Shown: positions 1 through 9,594, counted from the stretch's first letter. The stretch is DNA of 64,000 nt from an uncultured Mycoplasmatota bacterium (GCA_948434005.1 CAOJEH010000002.1:183059-247058); one strand, 5' to 3'. Translations and numbers: made by a program. Notes: a model not told the origin generated them from the sequence alone.

Positions 1-99
1 TATTTAATTATACTTTTTATTTTTCTAAATTGTTTACCAATCATACCTCGTTTATGATATTTTTGATACCCTTCATAAGTAATTTCACTCTTTAACTAA

Positions 100-2130
100 T
101 CAATTATAAACATAAAGTTCATGTTGTGCTCTAGTACAAGCTACATATAATAGATTTTTTTCATTTTTCTTATAACTATTTTCCCTATTATTATATGCTA
201 TAACAGAATCAAATTCTAATCCTTTAGATAAATAAGCAGGTATTATTATTAATTCTTTATAAAACTCCTTAGTATTTTCTTCTATTAAAGATATTTTAAT
301 ATCCTCACTAATTAAATCATATATCTTTTTGGCTTCTTTATAATCCTTGGTTATTATAGCAATACTCTTATATTTACTTTGTAAATCTTTAACATCAGAA
401 ATTATACTATTTTTTAAATCTATATTACCTTTTCTAAATACTACTGGTTTATTAGCAGTTTTCCTAATCGCATTAACATAATTTAGATTAAGTATTTTAT
501 TAGTATAGCTAATTATTTCAGGTGAAGAACGATATGTTTTTAAAAGTTCTAAATATTTAGTATTACCTTCAAATATATCTTCTAATTCACTTAAAGATTT
601 ATATGAATAATATGGATTAATATTTTGATTAATATCTCCAAGTATTGTAAAATCTGCTTTTCTAAATATCTTAGATATTATAATATATTGTAATTTATTA
701 TAATCTTGTGCTTCATCTATAACTACTTGTTTTATATTACCTTCATACTTAAATCCTTCTAAATTACCCTTTATATATGCAAATAGTAAGGAATCTTCAT
801 AACTAATTATATTATTATTTATAAAACTATTAACCTCATATTCAGTAAGTGTAATTCTACAATAACTACTCATAAAAAACTCTTTATATATAGTTTTATA
901 ATCTTTATAAAAATTAGAGACTTCTTTTATCATTTTCAAGAATGTTGCTTTTTTCTTTAAACTTCCCTTATAAAAAGTCTCACTTAGTTTTATAGCCATT
1001 TCTTCAACTCTTTCAAATAAAGGTAGCTTATTATATTTATATGTTAACATTTCATTTAACTCTTCCATTGTCATTAAATGATTTTTAGCTTCTAATATAT
1101 CATCACATATCCTAGCCTTAGAAATATAATCATCTATAAAATTATCTAAATCATTTATAATAACATCACTTTGTTTATACTTAATCAATTCTTTATTAAC
1201 ATCTTTATATGAATAATATCTATCAATAAAATCAGTATATGTTTCTACACCCTTATACTCAGTTAAAAAATATGATAGATAATCATCAAATGTAGTTTGC
1301 AAAGTGTTATCTTCTCCTAGTTCTGGTAAAACATTAGAAATATATTCAGTAAATATATTATTAGGTGAAAATATTAAAATATTATTACTAGTTAAATTCT
1401 TTATTTGATAAAGTAAAAATGCAATTCTATGAAGTGCAACACTAGTTTTACCAGAACCTGCGATACCCTGAACTATTAAATTCTTATCTTCTAAGTTTCT
1501 AATTACAGCATTTTGCTCTTGTTGTATTGTATTAACAATATTTTTCATTTTCTCATCTGATTCTTTAGCAAGTACTTCTTGTAATACATCATCATCTATA
1601 TTTAAGGAATTATCAAAAACACTGATTAACTTTCCATCTTTTATTTTATATTGTCTTTTTCTAAGTAGTTTTCCTTCAATAATACCACCGGGAGCTTTAT
1701 AACTACATGGACCAGTTTCATAATCATAAAACAAACTACATATAGGACTTCTCCAATCATATAAAATATTATTTAATTTTTTATCTTTTAAATAAGTTAG
1801 TGCAATATAGATATTAAATATTTCATTATCTTTATCTTGAAAAACTATAGATGCAAAATAAGGACTATTTTTTATTTTTAATAGTCTTTTTAAATAAGTT
1901 TCTTTTTGATATATTTTATTAGCTTCCTCTTCTGTAGTAGCTCTAGCTTGTACAATATCACCACTATCAAAAGAAGAAAAATCATCCCATACTAATTTTT
2001 TAAAATCTACTAAATCTTCTGTAGAAATATTAACTTCACTACTTAAATTATCTATATGATCATTTAATAATTTACTTACTTTTTTTAATATTTTTTTCTC
2101 TTTTTCAACTTCTATATCACTTATAGCCAT
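100..2130 (-). CDS. helD: HelD-like superfamily 1 helicase / RNA polymerase recycling ATPase
   Basis: 676 aa UvrD-like ATPase. An N-terminal coiled region (residues 1-90) is followed by a YDWRSPI segment near 125-130, typical of HelD, a Walker A GIAGSGKT at 222-229, a Walker B with VIDEAQD in the middle third, and a C-terminal motif VACTRAQHELYVY that closes the protein. HelD proteins use ATP hydrolysis to release stalled RNA polymerase from DNA, with the N-terminal coil reaching into the secondary channel; this role is family knowledge. The length is slightly below the usual Bacillota HelD (about 770 aa). The start is supported by an AAGGAGT ribosome site six bases upstream of ATG. It is transcribed alone: a terminator lies between it and the upstream gene. 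General DNA helicases (PcrA, UvrD) are less likely because of the N-terminal part. Confidence 0.85.
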   Translation of the reverse strand: MAISDIEVEKEKKILKKVSKLLNDHIDNLSSEVNISTEDLVDFKKLVWDDFSSFDSGDIVQARATTEEEANKIYQKETYLKRLLKIKNSPYFASIVFQDKDNEIFNIYIALTYLKDKKLNNILYDWRSPICSLFYDYETGPCSYKAPGGIIEGKLLRKRQYKIKDGKLISVFDNSLNIDDDVLQEVLAKESDEKMKNIVNTIQQEQNAVIRNLEDKNLIVQGIAGSGKTSVALHRIAFLLYQIKNLTSNNILIFSPNNIFTEYISNVLPELGEDNTLQTTFDDYLSYFLTEYKGVETYTDFIDRYYSYKDVNKELIKYKQSDVIINDLDNFIDDYISKARICDDILEAKNHLMTMEELNEMLTYKYNKLPLFERVEEMAIKLSETFYKGSLKKKATFLKMIKEVSNFYKDYKTIYKEFFMSSYCRITLTEYEVNSFINNNIISYEDSLLFAYIKGNLEGFKYEGNIKQVVIDEAQDYNKLQYIIISKIFRKADFTILGDINQNINPYYSYKSLSELEDIFEGNTKYLELLKTYRSSPEIISYTNKILNLNYVNAIRKTANKPVVFRKGNIDLKNSIISDVKDLQSKYKSIAIITKDYKEAKKIYDLISEDIKISLIEENTKEFYKELIIIPAYLSKGLEFDSVIAYNNRENSYKKNEKNLLYVACTRAQHELYVYN

Positions 2131-2210
2131 AATTATACTCCTTGTATTCTAATTTAATATAATACTACCATATATCTTTTTAGCTTTCAATTTTATTACA
2201 AAAAGTTTAC

Positions 2211-2250
2211 ACACAAAAAAAGAGTATAAATATCTATTTTATCCCTACTC
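2211..2250 (-). terminator. Rho-independent terminator after the metallopeptidase gene
   Basis: On the minus strand an AGAGT/ACTCT stem continued by ATAAA/TTTAT (with a small bulge) is followed by seven T residues. It overlaps the last codons of the 286 aa gene and separates it from helD. Confidence 0.6.
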
Positions 2251-3094
2251 TATCCATAGTCTTTTTTAAATATTTTACACTGCTTTCAGTATCATTAAAA
2301 CCTATATCATAATCTTCCATAAAGGTCTCTGCTTGAATATCACAATTTAAGCAATCTCTAAATCTAGATAACATTTCTTCTTTTTGTTGATTATTAAAAT
2401 CAATATATTTTTCTATCGCTTGAAATCCTAATAATTGTGAAATGTTATAACAATCTTTAATAATAGATGGGTCTGGATCTTTTTTAAAGCTAGATATACG
2501 TTCTATAACATATTCAGATATAGTATGATCTCCTCCATTAATATATGCATATAAAAGTTCTAATGTAATAGGAATAAACTCACAATGCATATAATTTCTT
2601 ACAGTTTTCTTCTTTCTTTGACTTAAAGCATGACCTATTTCATGAATGTAATTACACTCTGCTATTATATTATCACCAAATTTATTATTATTAAGGTAAA
2701 TAGATTCTATTATAACTGGTAAAGATTTCAAATCTCCATATGTATAAAAAGCGGTTACAGTTCGCATATCCAATTTAGTTGGTATATCAAATGCAGATAT
2801 ACTCTTTTTCTTTTCCTCTATAAGGGAAATATTATCCTTATATAGTCTGAATTCTTTAAAATTCATATAGTTAACCATTAAGTCAACATCTCCTAAAATA
2901 ATAGATGATTTATTATATACCTTCTTTTTTAATCCAGAAAGAGAAGGTCTTTTATTTTTATATTGTAATATAGAATCTACAACATCAGCATTATATAATA
3001 TATTACTACATTTGTTATAAGTTTCATTATCACACAAATAATTATTACATGATTCTATACATAATAAGCTAGTTATACAATCTACATAATTCAT
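2234..3094 (-). CDS. Putative zinc metallopeptidase (HEXXH protein), function unknown
   Basis: 286 aa protein that I do not recognise as a named family. It has HEIGH at residues 151-155, the HEXXH signature of zinc metallopeptidases, followed by ALSQR. The third zinc ligand is not obvious. No signal peptide or membrane span is visible, so it is predicted to be cytoplasmic. The N-terminal 40 residues hold six cysteines, unusual for this genome. The start is supported by GGTGGAA before ATG, and a very good promoter lies just upstream (TTGACA, 17 bases, TACAAT), so it is expressed as a single gene between two terminators. A Gly-zincin-like or anti-phage/regulatory protease are both possible; a function cannot be given from sequence alone. 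Confidence 0.6.
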   Translation of the reverse strand: MNYVDCITSLLCIESCNNYLCDNETYNKCSNILYNADVVDSILQYKNKRPSLSGLKKKVYNKSSIILGDVDLMVNYMNFKEFRLYKDNISLIEEKKKSISAFDIPTKLDMRTVTAFYTYGDLKSLPVIIESIYLNNNKFGDNIIAECNYIHEIGHALSQRKKKTVRNYMHCEFIPITLELLYAYINGGDHTISEYVIERISSFKKDPDPSIIKDCYNISQLLGFQAIEKYIDFNNQQKEEMLSRFRDCLNCDIQAETFMEDYDIGFNDTESSVKYLKKTMDRVGIK

Positions 3095-3120
3095 AATATT
3101 CCACCACTTTTTTGTTGTAT

Positions 3121-3149
3121 ATTGTATACTGCAAATATTTATATGTCAA
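3121..3149 (-). promoter_or_regulatory. Sigma-A type promoter of the metallopeptidase gene
   Basis: Minus strand TTGACA (3144-3149), a 17-base spacer, then TACAAT (3121-3126), about 27 bases before the ATG. Near-consensus housekeeping promoter. Confidence 0.8.
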
Positions 3150-3163
3150 TAATTTATAAATTT

Positions 3164-3187
3164 AAAAAATCTACTATAAAGTAGATT
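3164..3187 (-). terminator. Terminator after the phosphohexomutase gene
   Basis: Minus strand AATCTAC-TTTATA-GTAGATT hairpin followed by a T run, directly after the stop codon of the mutase gene. Confidence 0.85.
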
Positions 3188-3190
3188 CAA

Positions 3191-4564
3191 TTATTTATTA
3201 AGAGTTTCGATTAATCCAATAAATTCATCTTGTAATTCATTTAATCTTTCTTTAGTAGTAGCTTCAAATCTTGCAGTTACATTAGGACCAGTATTAGATG
3301 CACGAACAAGTGCAAAGCCATCTGGAAAAATTACTTTTACACCATCTATATCTAAGTAATTATAACCTTTTGATGTAGCATATTCACCTATTTTATCAAT
3401 AATAGCAAATTTTTTATCATCACTTGTTGCAAATTTAAGTTCTTCAGTTGAGTAATATTCATTAATTCCAGAAAGTAAATCTGAAACTGATTTATTTGTA
3501 TTAGATAATATCTCTAACATTCTAAGTCCAGCATATAATCCACTATCAAATCCAGGCCATCTATCTCTAAAATAAACATGTCCTGAAAGTTCTCCTCCAA
3601 ATGGTAAATCAGCATCTCTTACTTTAGCTTTAGTATAAGAATTACCTGTACGATAAGTAATGCATTTTCCACCAAGTTTTTCTATTTCATCAGAAAGTGA
3701 TTTTGAACACTTAACATCTGCCAGGAATTCTTGCTTAGAAACTTTATTAATAATATCTCTAACTACAATAATCATAAATTTATCAGTAGGAATGAATTCT
3801 CCTGTTGCAGAAACCATACCCATTCTATCTCCATCTCCATCGAAAGAAAGACCGATATCTGCACCAACTTCAACTACTTTTTTCTTTAACTCATCTAAAT
3901 TAGCTTCAACACAAGGATCAGGATGATGATTAGGAAAAGTTCCATCTGATGTATCGTTTATAGAAACTATATCTATTGGAAATAATTCATATAGCTTTTT
4001 CATAATAACACTAGTTGTACCATTAGCAGGATCTAATACTACTTTTACACGTCTAGGTCCAAAATTCAGATTAGATTTAAATAATTCTATATAATCAGGT
4101 TCTATATTATAATTTGTTACCTTACCTTCTCCACTTGAAAATTCACCTTTCAAAATATATTCTAAAAAGTCTTGTATTTCTTGTCCCTTACAATTACCTG
4201 ATTCATCAAATGCGAATTTAAATCCATTATCATCTTTAGGATTATGGCTTGCTGTAACCATAATACCACTATATACTTTTAATTTAATACATGCATAATA
4301 ATACATTGGTGTAGTACATAAACCTAAACTAATAATATCAATACCAGTAGATTTAATTCCTTCTATTAAAGCCTTATATAACTCATCACTAGATATTCTA
4401 TTATCATGTCCAACTATACAAGTAGTTTTACCTATACTTTTAATATAACTACCAAAGCCTAATCCAATCGTATACGCAGTATCACCATCTATTTGACTAG
4501 GATAAACCCCTCTGATATCATAACCCCTAAAAATATTCCTATCAATATCATTCTTATACTTCAT
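3191..4564 (-). CDS. Phosphomannomutase/phosphoglucomutase (alpha-D-phosphohexomutase)
   Basis: 457 aa, the normal length of the PMM/PGM group. It interconverts hexose 1- and 6-phosphates, feeding nucleotide-sugar and cell-envelope glycan synthesis in the cytoplasm. The catalytic phosphoserine loop TASHNP is at 104-109, the metal-binding loop DGDGDR at 242-247, the sugar-specificity loop GELSGH in the last third, and the phosphate-binding RASNTGP near the C-terminus. All four key loops are intact. The start follows AGGAGG with good spacing. It is bounded by terminators on both sides, so it is probably monocistronic. Whether mannose, glucose or both are used cannot be decided; GlmM is less likely because the specificity loop is of the GELSGH type. 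Confidence 0.9.
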   Translation of the reverse strand: MKYKNDIDRNIFRGYDIRGVYPSQIDGDTAYTIGLGFGSYIKSIGKTTCIVGHDNRISSDELYKALIEGIKSTGIDIISLGLCTTPMYYYACIKLKVYSGIMVTASHNPKDDNGFKFAFDESGNCKGQEIQDFLEYILKGEFSSGEGKVTNYNIEPDYIELFKSNLNFGPRRVKVVLDPANGTTSVIMKKLYELFPIDIVSINDTSDGTFPNHHPDPCVEANLDELKKKVVEVGADIGLSFDGDGDRMGMVSATGEFIPTDKFMIIVVRDIINKVSKQEFLADVKCSKSLSDEIEKLGGKCITYRTGNSYTKAKVRDADLPFGGELSGHVYFRDRWPGFDSGLYAGLRMLEILSNTNKSVSDLLSGINEYYSTEELKFATSDDKKFAIIDKIGEYATSKGYNYLDIDGVKVIFPDGFALVRASNTGPNVTARFEATTKERLNELQDEFIGLIETLNK

Positions 4565-4600
4565 AATAGCCTCCTATAATTAAATATTAACATATAAATA

Positions 4601-4634
4601 AAAAACTTACAAACTTTTAAAGTTGTAAGTTTAC
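4601..4634 (-). terminator. Terminator of the ppaC-popT-uppP-CmpB operon
   Basis: Long minus-strand hairpin, AAACTTACAACTTT paired with AAAGTTTGTAAGTTT with one bulge, then a T run. It overlaps the end of the CmpB-like gene. Confidence 0.85.
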
Positions 4635-5383
4635 TTTTTATCTTTATTAAAAATTTTATTTTTAGCCTTACTATTTTGTTTAATTTTTTTTCTTATTTCA
4701 TTTGTAAACTTCTTTAGACTAATTAATTTCATCTTATTCTTTCCTCCAATACTAGGGAATGCATTAAGTAAACGAGTAATAAGAAAAGAACCTTTAGAAA
4801 TATTTTTTCTAACTAAGAATTTAATTTCTTCTGTAGCATCATGATCAGAATATTCATCTGATTGTATTTTAATTTCATGTAAAGTTTTAACAGATATAGA
4901 TAAATCAGTTAAAAATATTACTACTAAAATAAGTCCTATAATAATTAGTAATGTCTTTGGTAACATATCAAGTATAGGATAAACTGTTGGATTTATAAAA
5001 TGAATGAGCGCTACTCCACCTACTCCAAATAAACAAGAATTAAGTAGGCATATTCTTCCTTCAAAATTAAACTTCATATTAGAATAATCCCACCAACGAA
5101 CTTTATATATTTTTTCAAGTATATAACTTGTAACAAATTCAGTTATTGAACAAAGTACAATAGACATTATAAATAAAGCAACTAAGTCATTATTATACTT
5201 TTCTAAAAAGAAAGTCATCATAATACAACATACTCCATAAATTGGTAAATACGGTCCAATAAAGAAACCTCTATTTAATACAATTTTTTTAAACTGAATA
5301 CTACAATATATAAGTTCAGATACATATCCAATAAATGAATATACTATAAATAAAATAAATAAACGACAGAATTCATACAACAT
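4631..5383 (-). CDS. CmpB-like putative ABC transporter permease, six-span membrane protein
   Basis: 250 aa integral membrane protein resembling the ABC_trans_CmpB family (putative type IV permease). Residues 1-160 hold five or six hydrophobic spans, with the family-like N-terminus RGFFIGPYLPIYG at about 38-50 and a FEGRICL segment after the fourth span. The last 90 residues are cytoplasmic and very basic (lysine-rich). No ATPase partner lies nearby. It is the last gene of the operon that begins with ppaC, 17 bases after uppP, which suggests an envelope-related role. The function of the family is not established. Confidence 0.65.
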   Translation of the reverse strand: MLYEFCRLFILFIVYSFIGYVSELIYCSIQFKKIVLNRGFFIGPYLPIYGVCCIMMTFFLEKYNNDLVALFIMSIVLCSITEFVTSYILEKIYKVRWWDYSNMKFNFEGRICLLNSCLFGVGGVALIHFINPTVYPILDMLPKTLLIIIGLILVVIFLTDLSISVKTLHEIKIQSDEYSDHDATEEIKFLVRKNISKGSFLITRLLNAFPSIGGKNKMKLISLKKFTNEIRKKIKQNSKAKNKIFNKDKK

Positions 5384-5400
5384 AAAATACCTCTAATAAT

Positions 5401-6231
5401 CTAAATAAATAATAAAACTACTACTCCTAATATAACACAATAAATTGAAAAATAAAGCAATTTACCTTCTTTAACAATTTTAGCAAACCATTTCGTAAAA
5501 ATATATGTAAATATTCCCGCTAATATAGTTGCAATTATATATAATATCCACATAGAGCTAGAAATTGATAATGAAACTAAATCTTTAATTCCTAAAATAG
5601 ATGTTGCTATAGAAATAGGTATATATAAAATAAATGAAAAATTAAAGGCTGTTTCTCTTTTTAAATTTCTAAACATACCACCTACAATAGTAGCACCACT
5701 ACGACTTATTCCAGGTATAATAGCAATCATTTGTGATAGACCAATTATAATTGAGTCTTTAAAAGTTATCGTATCTTTATCTTTCCTACCTTTAAAATCT
5801 TTTATTAGAAATAAAAACAATGCTGTTACAAGTAACATAATACCTACAAACTTAACATTATTTTCTAAAAAATCAAGTAAACCAAGTTTAGTTGCAACTA
5901 ACCCTCCTATACCAGCAGGTATTGTTGCAATAATTATTTTTAAAGCATAGTTATAATTATCATAATTATCATTTTTATTTTTCTTACTAAATATATATAA
6001 GAAAAATGACTTTATAATACTAACAATATCCTTATAATATATTATAAATATAGCAATTAAACTACCTAAATTAGTAATAGTTGCAAGTATCTCAAAATTT
6101 ATATTAATACTATTATTAAACTTTTCTATAATACTTTGTAATATTAATAAATGTCCACTACTAGAAACAGGAATAGGTTCTGTAATACCTTGAAGTATTC
6201 CTAAAAACATATATTCAATTAATTTAATCAT
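5401..6231 (-). CDS. uppP: Undecaprenyl-diphosphatase UppP (BacA)
   Basis: 276 aa multi-span membrane enzyme that dephosphorylates undecaprenyl diphosphate to the monophosphate carrier used for peptidoglycan and teichoic acid synthesis; it confers bacitracin tolerance in many species. The two catalytic segments are visible: PIPVSSSGHL near residue 20 with the preceding glutamate, and PGISRSGAT near 175. Length matches the family. The start was moved to the second in-frame ATG because GGGTGATAAT just upstream is a perfect ribosome site, while an upstream ATG at 6243 would place that site inside the gene. It follows popT by about 23 bases, so carrier flipping and carrier dephosphorylation are cotranscribed. 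Confidence 0.92.
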   Translation of the reverse strand: MIKLIEYMFLGILQGITEPIPVSSSGHLLILQSIIEKFNNSININFEILATITNLGSLIAIFIIYYKDIVSIIKSFFLYIFSKKNKNDNYDNYNYALKIIIATIPAGIGGLVATKLGLLDFLENNVKFVGIMLLVTALFLFLIKDFKGRKDKDTITFKDSIIIGLSQMIAIIPGISRSGATIVGGMFRNLKRETAFNFSFILYIPISIATSILGIKDLVSLSISSSMWILYIIATILAGIFTYIFTKWFAKIVKEGKLLYFSIYCVILGVVVLLFI

Positions 6232-6254
6232 ATTATCACCCATTAATTATATTT

Positions 6255-7115
6255 TTATTTTTCACCTAATTTATAACTTATTCCAACTCCTAGTGTAGCA
6301 AATATAAGTCCTATAAGGATTTGTAAAAAACTAAATACTACTCCACCTTCAAGTAATGTAGATAATGGTATAGCAATAACTGATGCTACTATAAAGCCTA
6401 AAACTCCAAAATAAGTTTTAACTTCATATTTTTTAAATAGAAATTCTATTAATTTAGAAATAAGCACTATTCCTACTAAAACTCCTACTCCAAATATACC
6501 AACAATTACTAAGTTTTCTCCTAAATTTTTAAATTTTGTAAGAGCCTTAATTACTCCAATCACTGGATAATAATAACCAAGTAACATTAATACAAGAGAA
6601 CCACTAACACCAGGTATTACCATAGTAGCTGCTGCTACAACACCTACTAAAAATAATAGTATGTAACTAATCAAATTCATATTACTAAAACTAACTTTTA
6701 GTCCTTCTCCAAAGATAAAATCTGATAAGGCCATTACAATAACTAATAAGAAAGTAGCAAGAAAGATAAAATAATTAGATACACTCTTAGATTCTTTCTT
6801 ACCCTTCACTTTATTAGCAAGCATTGGAATACCACCTAAAACTAATCCTACAAAAAATAAGCATGTTGGTATAGGAAAATTTTTATATGAGTAATCAATT
6901 ACATTACTTAATGATACTATTGCAAGACCCATACCTATAACAATAGGTATTAAAAAACTAATATTTTTCTTAAAATTACTAAAGAAATGACTAATTGCAC
7001 CAATAAACTCTTCATATATGCCTAAAATTAAAGCAAGAGTTCCACCACTAACACCAGGTATAATATTGGCAATTCCCATTATAAACCCCTTTATTACTAA
7101 AATAATATTCTTCAT
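6255..7115 (-). CDS. popT: DUF368 family polyprenyl-phosphate transporter (PopT type)
   Basis: 286 aa membrane protein with two related halves, each carrying the signature IPGVSGGTLALILG (near residue 20) or IPGVSGSLVLMLLG (near 170). DUF368 proteins were recently assigned as undecaprenyl-phosphate flippases (PopT) that return the lipid carrier to the inner face of the membrane. The neighbourhood fits: uppP follows after a short gap, and ppaC precedes it by 8 bases. Eight or so hydrophobic spans are visible and no soluble domain. The start has TTAGGAG at good spacing. The family assignment is firm; the transport role rests on published homologues. Confidence 0.88.
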   Translation of the reverse strand: MKNIILVIKGFIMGIANIIPGVSGGTLALILGIYEEFIGAISHFFSNFKKNISFLIPIVIGMGLAIVSLSNVIDYSYKNFPIPTCLFFVGLVLGGIPMLANKVKGKKESKSVSNYFIFLATFLLVIVMALSDFIFGEGLKVSFSNMNLISYILLFLVGVVAAATMVIPGVSGSLVLMLLGYYYPVIGVIKALTKFKNLGENLVIVGIFGVGVLVGIVLISKLIEFLFKKYEVKTYFGVLGFIVASVIAIPLSTLLEGGVVFSFLQILIGLIFATLGVGISYKLGEK

Positions 7116-7123
7116 AATTTCTC

Positions 7124-8737
7124 CTAACTTTCAAATACATCCATTACAAGTGGAATAACATTTTTCTTACGTGATACACATTTTTCGATAAAGTCTCCCT
7201 CTGATATATCTTTTCCATACATAAGATCAATTTTATCCTTTGCCTTAGTATTATATAATACATAAGAACCATTTTTGATAATATCTGTTACATATAATGC
7301 CAAGAAGTCATAATTATTAGCTTCACTAACTTCATCAAGTGTTTTAATATAACCATCCATATCTTTTTTAATATCATCAAAATTCATAGTAAAGAATTGT
7401 CCTACACCAAAAGTAGAATCTTCTACTGTATATAATTTAAAATCATTATATAATACATCTTCATGACTCATTCCATCTAATGAAGTACCAGCTTTTAATA
7501 AATCCATTCCATAATTTTCATAATCTACACCAGCTATTTTAGATAAATTTTTAACCGCTTCTTCATCTTTTTTAGTTGTAGTTGGACTTTTTAATATTAA
7601 TGTATCAGATAAGATACCAGAAAGTAGAGCCCCTGCAATAGATTTTGGAATATCTATATTTCTTTCTTTAAATAAGTTATAAATAATTGTACAAGTAGAA
7701 CCTACAGACATATTTCTAAAGTTTACTGGTTGATTAGTTGTAATACTACCTATATTATGATGATCTATAATTTCAAGAATAGTTGCTTCTTCTATTCCAT
7801 CTGCAGTTTGCTTTTTTTCATTATGATCTACTAATATAACCTCTTTCGGACTTTTATCAGATAAATCCGTAATTCTAAGTAGACCTAAACATTTATTATT
7901 CTTATCAACTACAGGATAATTAGTATGTTTTAATTTATTATTTATTTCAATAACATCATCAACATAATCAGTATCAATAAATTTAGTTGGATTATAACTT
8001 CTAATCATAGTTTTAATATAATTAGAAAGAGAAATTACTCTAGATACACGATATGTATCATACTTAGTTCTAATAATATTTACTTTATTCTTTTTAGCAA
8101 TCTCTAAATGTTCATCTTTAATCATACCATTACCTGTTATAATTAATAATTTAGTTTTAGATTCAACTGCATATTCAATAATACTATGTCTATCACCTAA
8201 TATTAATATATTATTATTTGATAGCTTAATATTTTCTAAAAAAGTAGTACTCTTATATGCAGCTGCTAAGATATTGCCACTTATTTCATCATCAAACTTT
8301 AATACCTCTTCTCCTTCTAATACATCCAAAAGATTTTTATAAGATGTATTAAGAGAAACACCATTTTCATGTATCATAGTTCTAGATAAATCTTTTATTG
8401 TAATTAATCCTGTAAAATCATTATCTTCTTTAACTATAGGAAGACCCGTAAGTTCATTATCAAGCATATATTGATATCCCATAAATATAGAATCAGTCTC
8501 CTTTAAAAAGAAATCTTTATGGTAATTAACATCCTTTAATTGTAGTTTAACATCGTTAAGATAATCAGGTTCTTCTAAATTAAAATATTTTAAAGCATAA
8601 TTAGTTTCTTTATTAGGTACACTTAAAACCCTAGGTTCTGTATCTTTACCACATTTATTTTCTAAATATGATAATGATATTGCTGCCATAACAGAATCAG
8701 TATCAGGTTTCTTATGACCAAATATCATTGTTTTCAT
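7124..8737 (-). CDS. ppaC: Manganese-dependent inorganic pyrophosphatase with regulatory CBS/DRTGG insert
   Basis: 537 aa family II pyrophosphatase, cytoplasmic. The DHH domain begins with FGHKKPDTDSV at residue 4 and later carries VDHNE and IDHHNIGS, the metal-binding motifs; the DHHA2 domain forms the C-terminus. Between the first DHH motif and the rest lies an insert with two CBS halves (about 70-130 and 245-300) flanking a DRTGG-like domain, the regulated CBS-PPase architecture known from Clostridia and relatives that senses adenine nucleotides. It hydrolyses pyrophosphate from biosynthesis. First gene of an operon with popT and uppP, 8 bases from popT. The start has AGAGGAATGATAAT upstream. 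Confidence 0.92.
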   Translation of the reverse strand: MKTMIFGHKKPDTDSVMAAISLSYLENKCGKDTEPRVLSVPNKETNYALKYFNLEEPDYLNDVKLQLKDVNYHKDFFLKETDSIFMGYQYMLDNELTGLPIVKEDNDFTGLITIKDLSRTMIHENGVSLNTSYKNLLDVLEGEEVLKFDDEISGNILAAAYKSTTFLENIKLSNNNILILGDRHSIIEYAVESKTKLLIITGNGMIKDEHLEIAKKNKVNIIRTKYDTYRVSRVISLSNYIKTMIRSYNPTKFIDTDYVDDVIEINNKLKHTNYPVVDKNNKCLGLLRITDLSDKSPKEVILVDHNEKKQTADGIEEATILEIIDHHNIGSITTNQPVNFRNMSVGSTCTIIYNLFKERNIDIPKSIAGALLSGILSDTLILKSPTTTKKDEEAVKNLSKIAGVDYENYGMDLLKAGTSLDGMSHEDVLYNDFKLYTVEDSTFGVGQFFTMNFDDIKKDMDGYIKTLDEVSEANNYDFLALYVTDIIKNGSYVLYNTKAKDKIDLMYGKDISEGDFIEKCVSRKKNVIPLVMDVFES

Positions 8738-8783
8738 ATTATCATTCCTCTTTTCTACTTAATAAGTATATCACAAGAAAAAT

Positions 8784-8810
8784 AAAAATAGAAGTTAAAT
8801 TACTTCTACT
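8784..8810 (-). terminator. Terminator after the 262 aa anchored protein
   Basis: Minus-strand hairpin TAGAAGT-AATTTA-ACTTCTA followed by TTTTTATTTTT, overlapping the stop codon of the upstream gene. Confidence 0.85.
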
Positions 8811-9594
8811 TTTTAACATATGCACCACTTTTATTAATATTTGTAAATAACTTTCTATCTTTTAATTCCATTTTAAATACTGCACCTGCTATAATACCAT
8901 CAACTAAATCATCCATATATTGATATTCAACACTATAATAAGAATCAATATCTTCACTTTCTAAATGATTATAGGCTTTAATAAAATTAGAAAGGTTTTT
9001 ATTATCAACTAAATATTTATTATCACTTACTGCAATATAAGACTGATTATCTTCCACTATGTACTTAATATCCTTAAAATGAATTCCAGGATTATCAATA
9101 CATATAAATTCATTCATACATTCTCTAAAACTAAATATATCATTAGAAGTATAAACATTTATTTTTTCTTTTTTATCAGAAGGATAATTAAAGTTATGAT
9201 GACCATATTCTTTTTCTTCATTATCATATATTTCTTTTTTATAAACATTATCCTGTTTATCTATATCATCTTTTGCTCTAGTAAACCAACTAAAACGTTC
9301 TTCTTTTAATAATCTAATTTTATCTAAATTTAAATATTCCCCATATTGATTTAATAAAATATTACCTATATTATATTCTGATTGAGTATCAATATGAACT
9401 CCTGGAATATGAATATTTAAATTATCAATAGAATTATCTATAAAATCATTCCTAGTAGCATCTATCATTTGTTTTAATCCCTCTTCACGTCCTTTTTTAA
9501 CAATCGTAAAAATTCCTACAGTTCCTGCTAATAATGTAGTAGAAAGTGCAGTATACATACATAACCTTTTTATTTCATTTCGCTTTAATCCCAT
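8806..9594 (-). CDS. Hypothetical membrane-anchored protein
   Basis: 262 aa protein of unknown function. It starts with a short basic segment (MGLKRNEIKRL) and one hydrophobic helix at about 12-32 that probably anchors it, leaving a hydrophilic, acidic C-terminal domain of about 220 residues, likely outside. No catalytic motif, lipobox or sorting signal is seen. The longer frame starting at 9645 was rejected because GGGAGGT lies at the right distance from the internal ATG used here. It stands alone between an upstream pseudogene remnant and its own terminator. I could not relate it to a known family. Confidence 0.55.
   Translation of the reverse strand: MGLKRNEIKRLCMYTALSTTLLAGTVGIFTIVKKGREEGLKQMIDATRNDFIDNSIDNLNIHIPGVHIDTQSEYNIGNILLNQYGEYLNLDKIRLLKEERFSWFTRAKDDIDKQDNVYKKEIYDNEEKEYGHHNFNYPSDKKEKINVYTSNDIFSFRECMNEFICIDNPGIHFKDIKYIVEDNQSYIAVSDNKYLVDNKNLSNFIKAYNHLESEDIDSYYSVEYQYMDDLVDGIIAGAVFKMELKDRKLFTNINKSGAYVKK

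Noticed and set aside
1..99. Minus-strand open stretch after helD reading EGYQKYHKRGMIGKQFRKIK
   Set aside because: Could be the start of a partial downstream gene (MIGKQFRK looks like a regulator N-terminus), but there is no spaced ribosome site and the window ends within it.
9079..9309. Plus-strand frame rich in Phe and Ile
   Set aside because: Complement of a Lys/Asn-rich coding stretch of the 262 aa gene.
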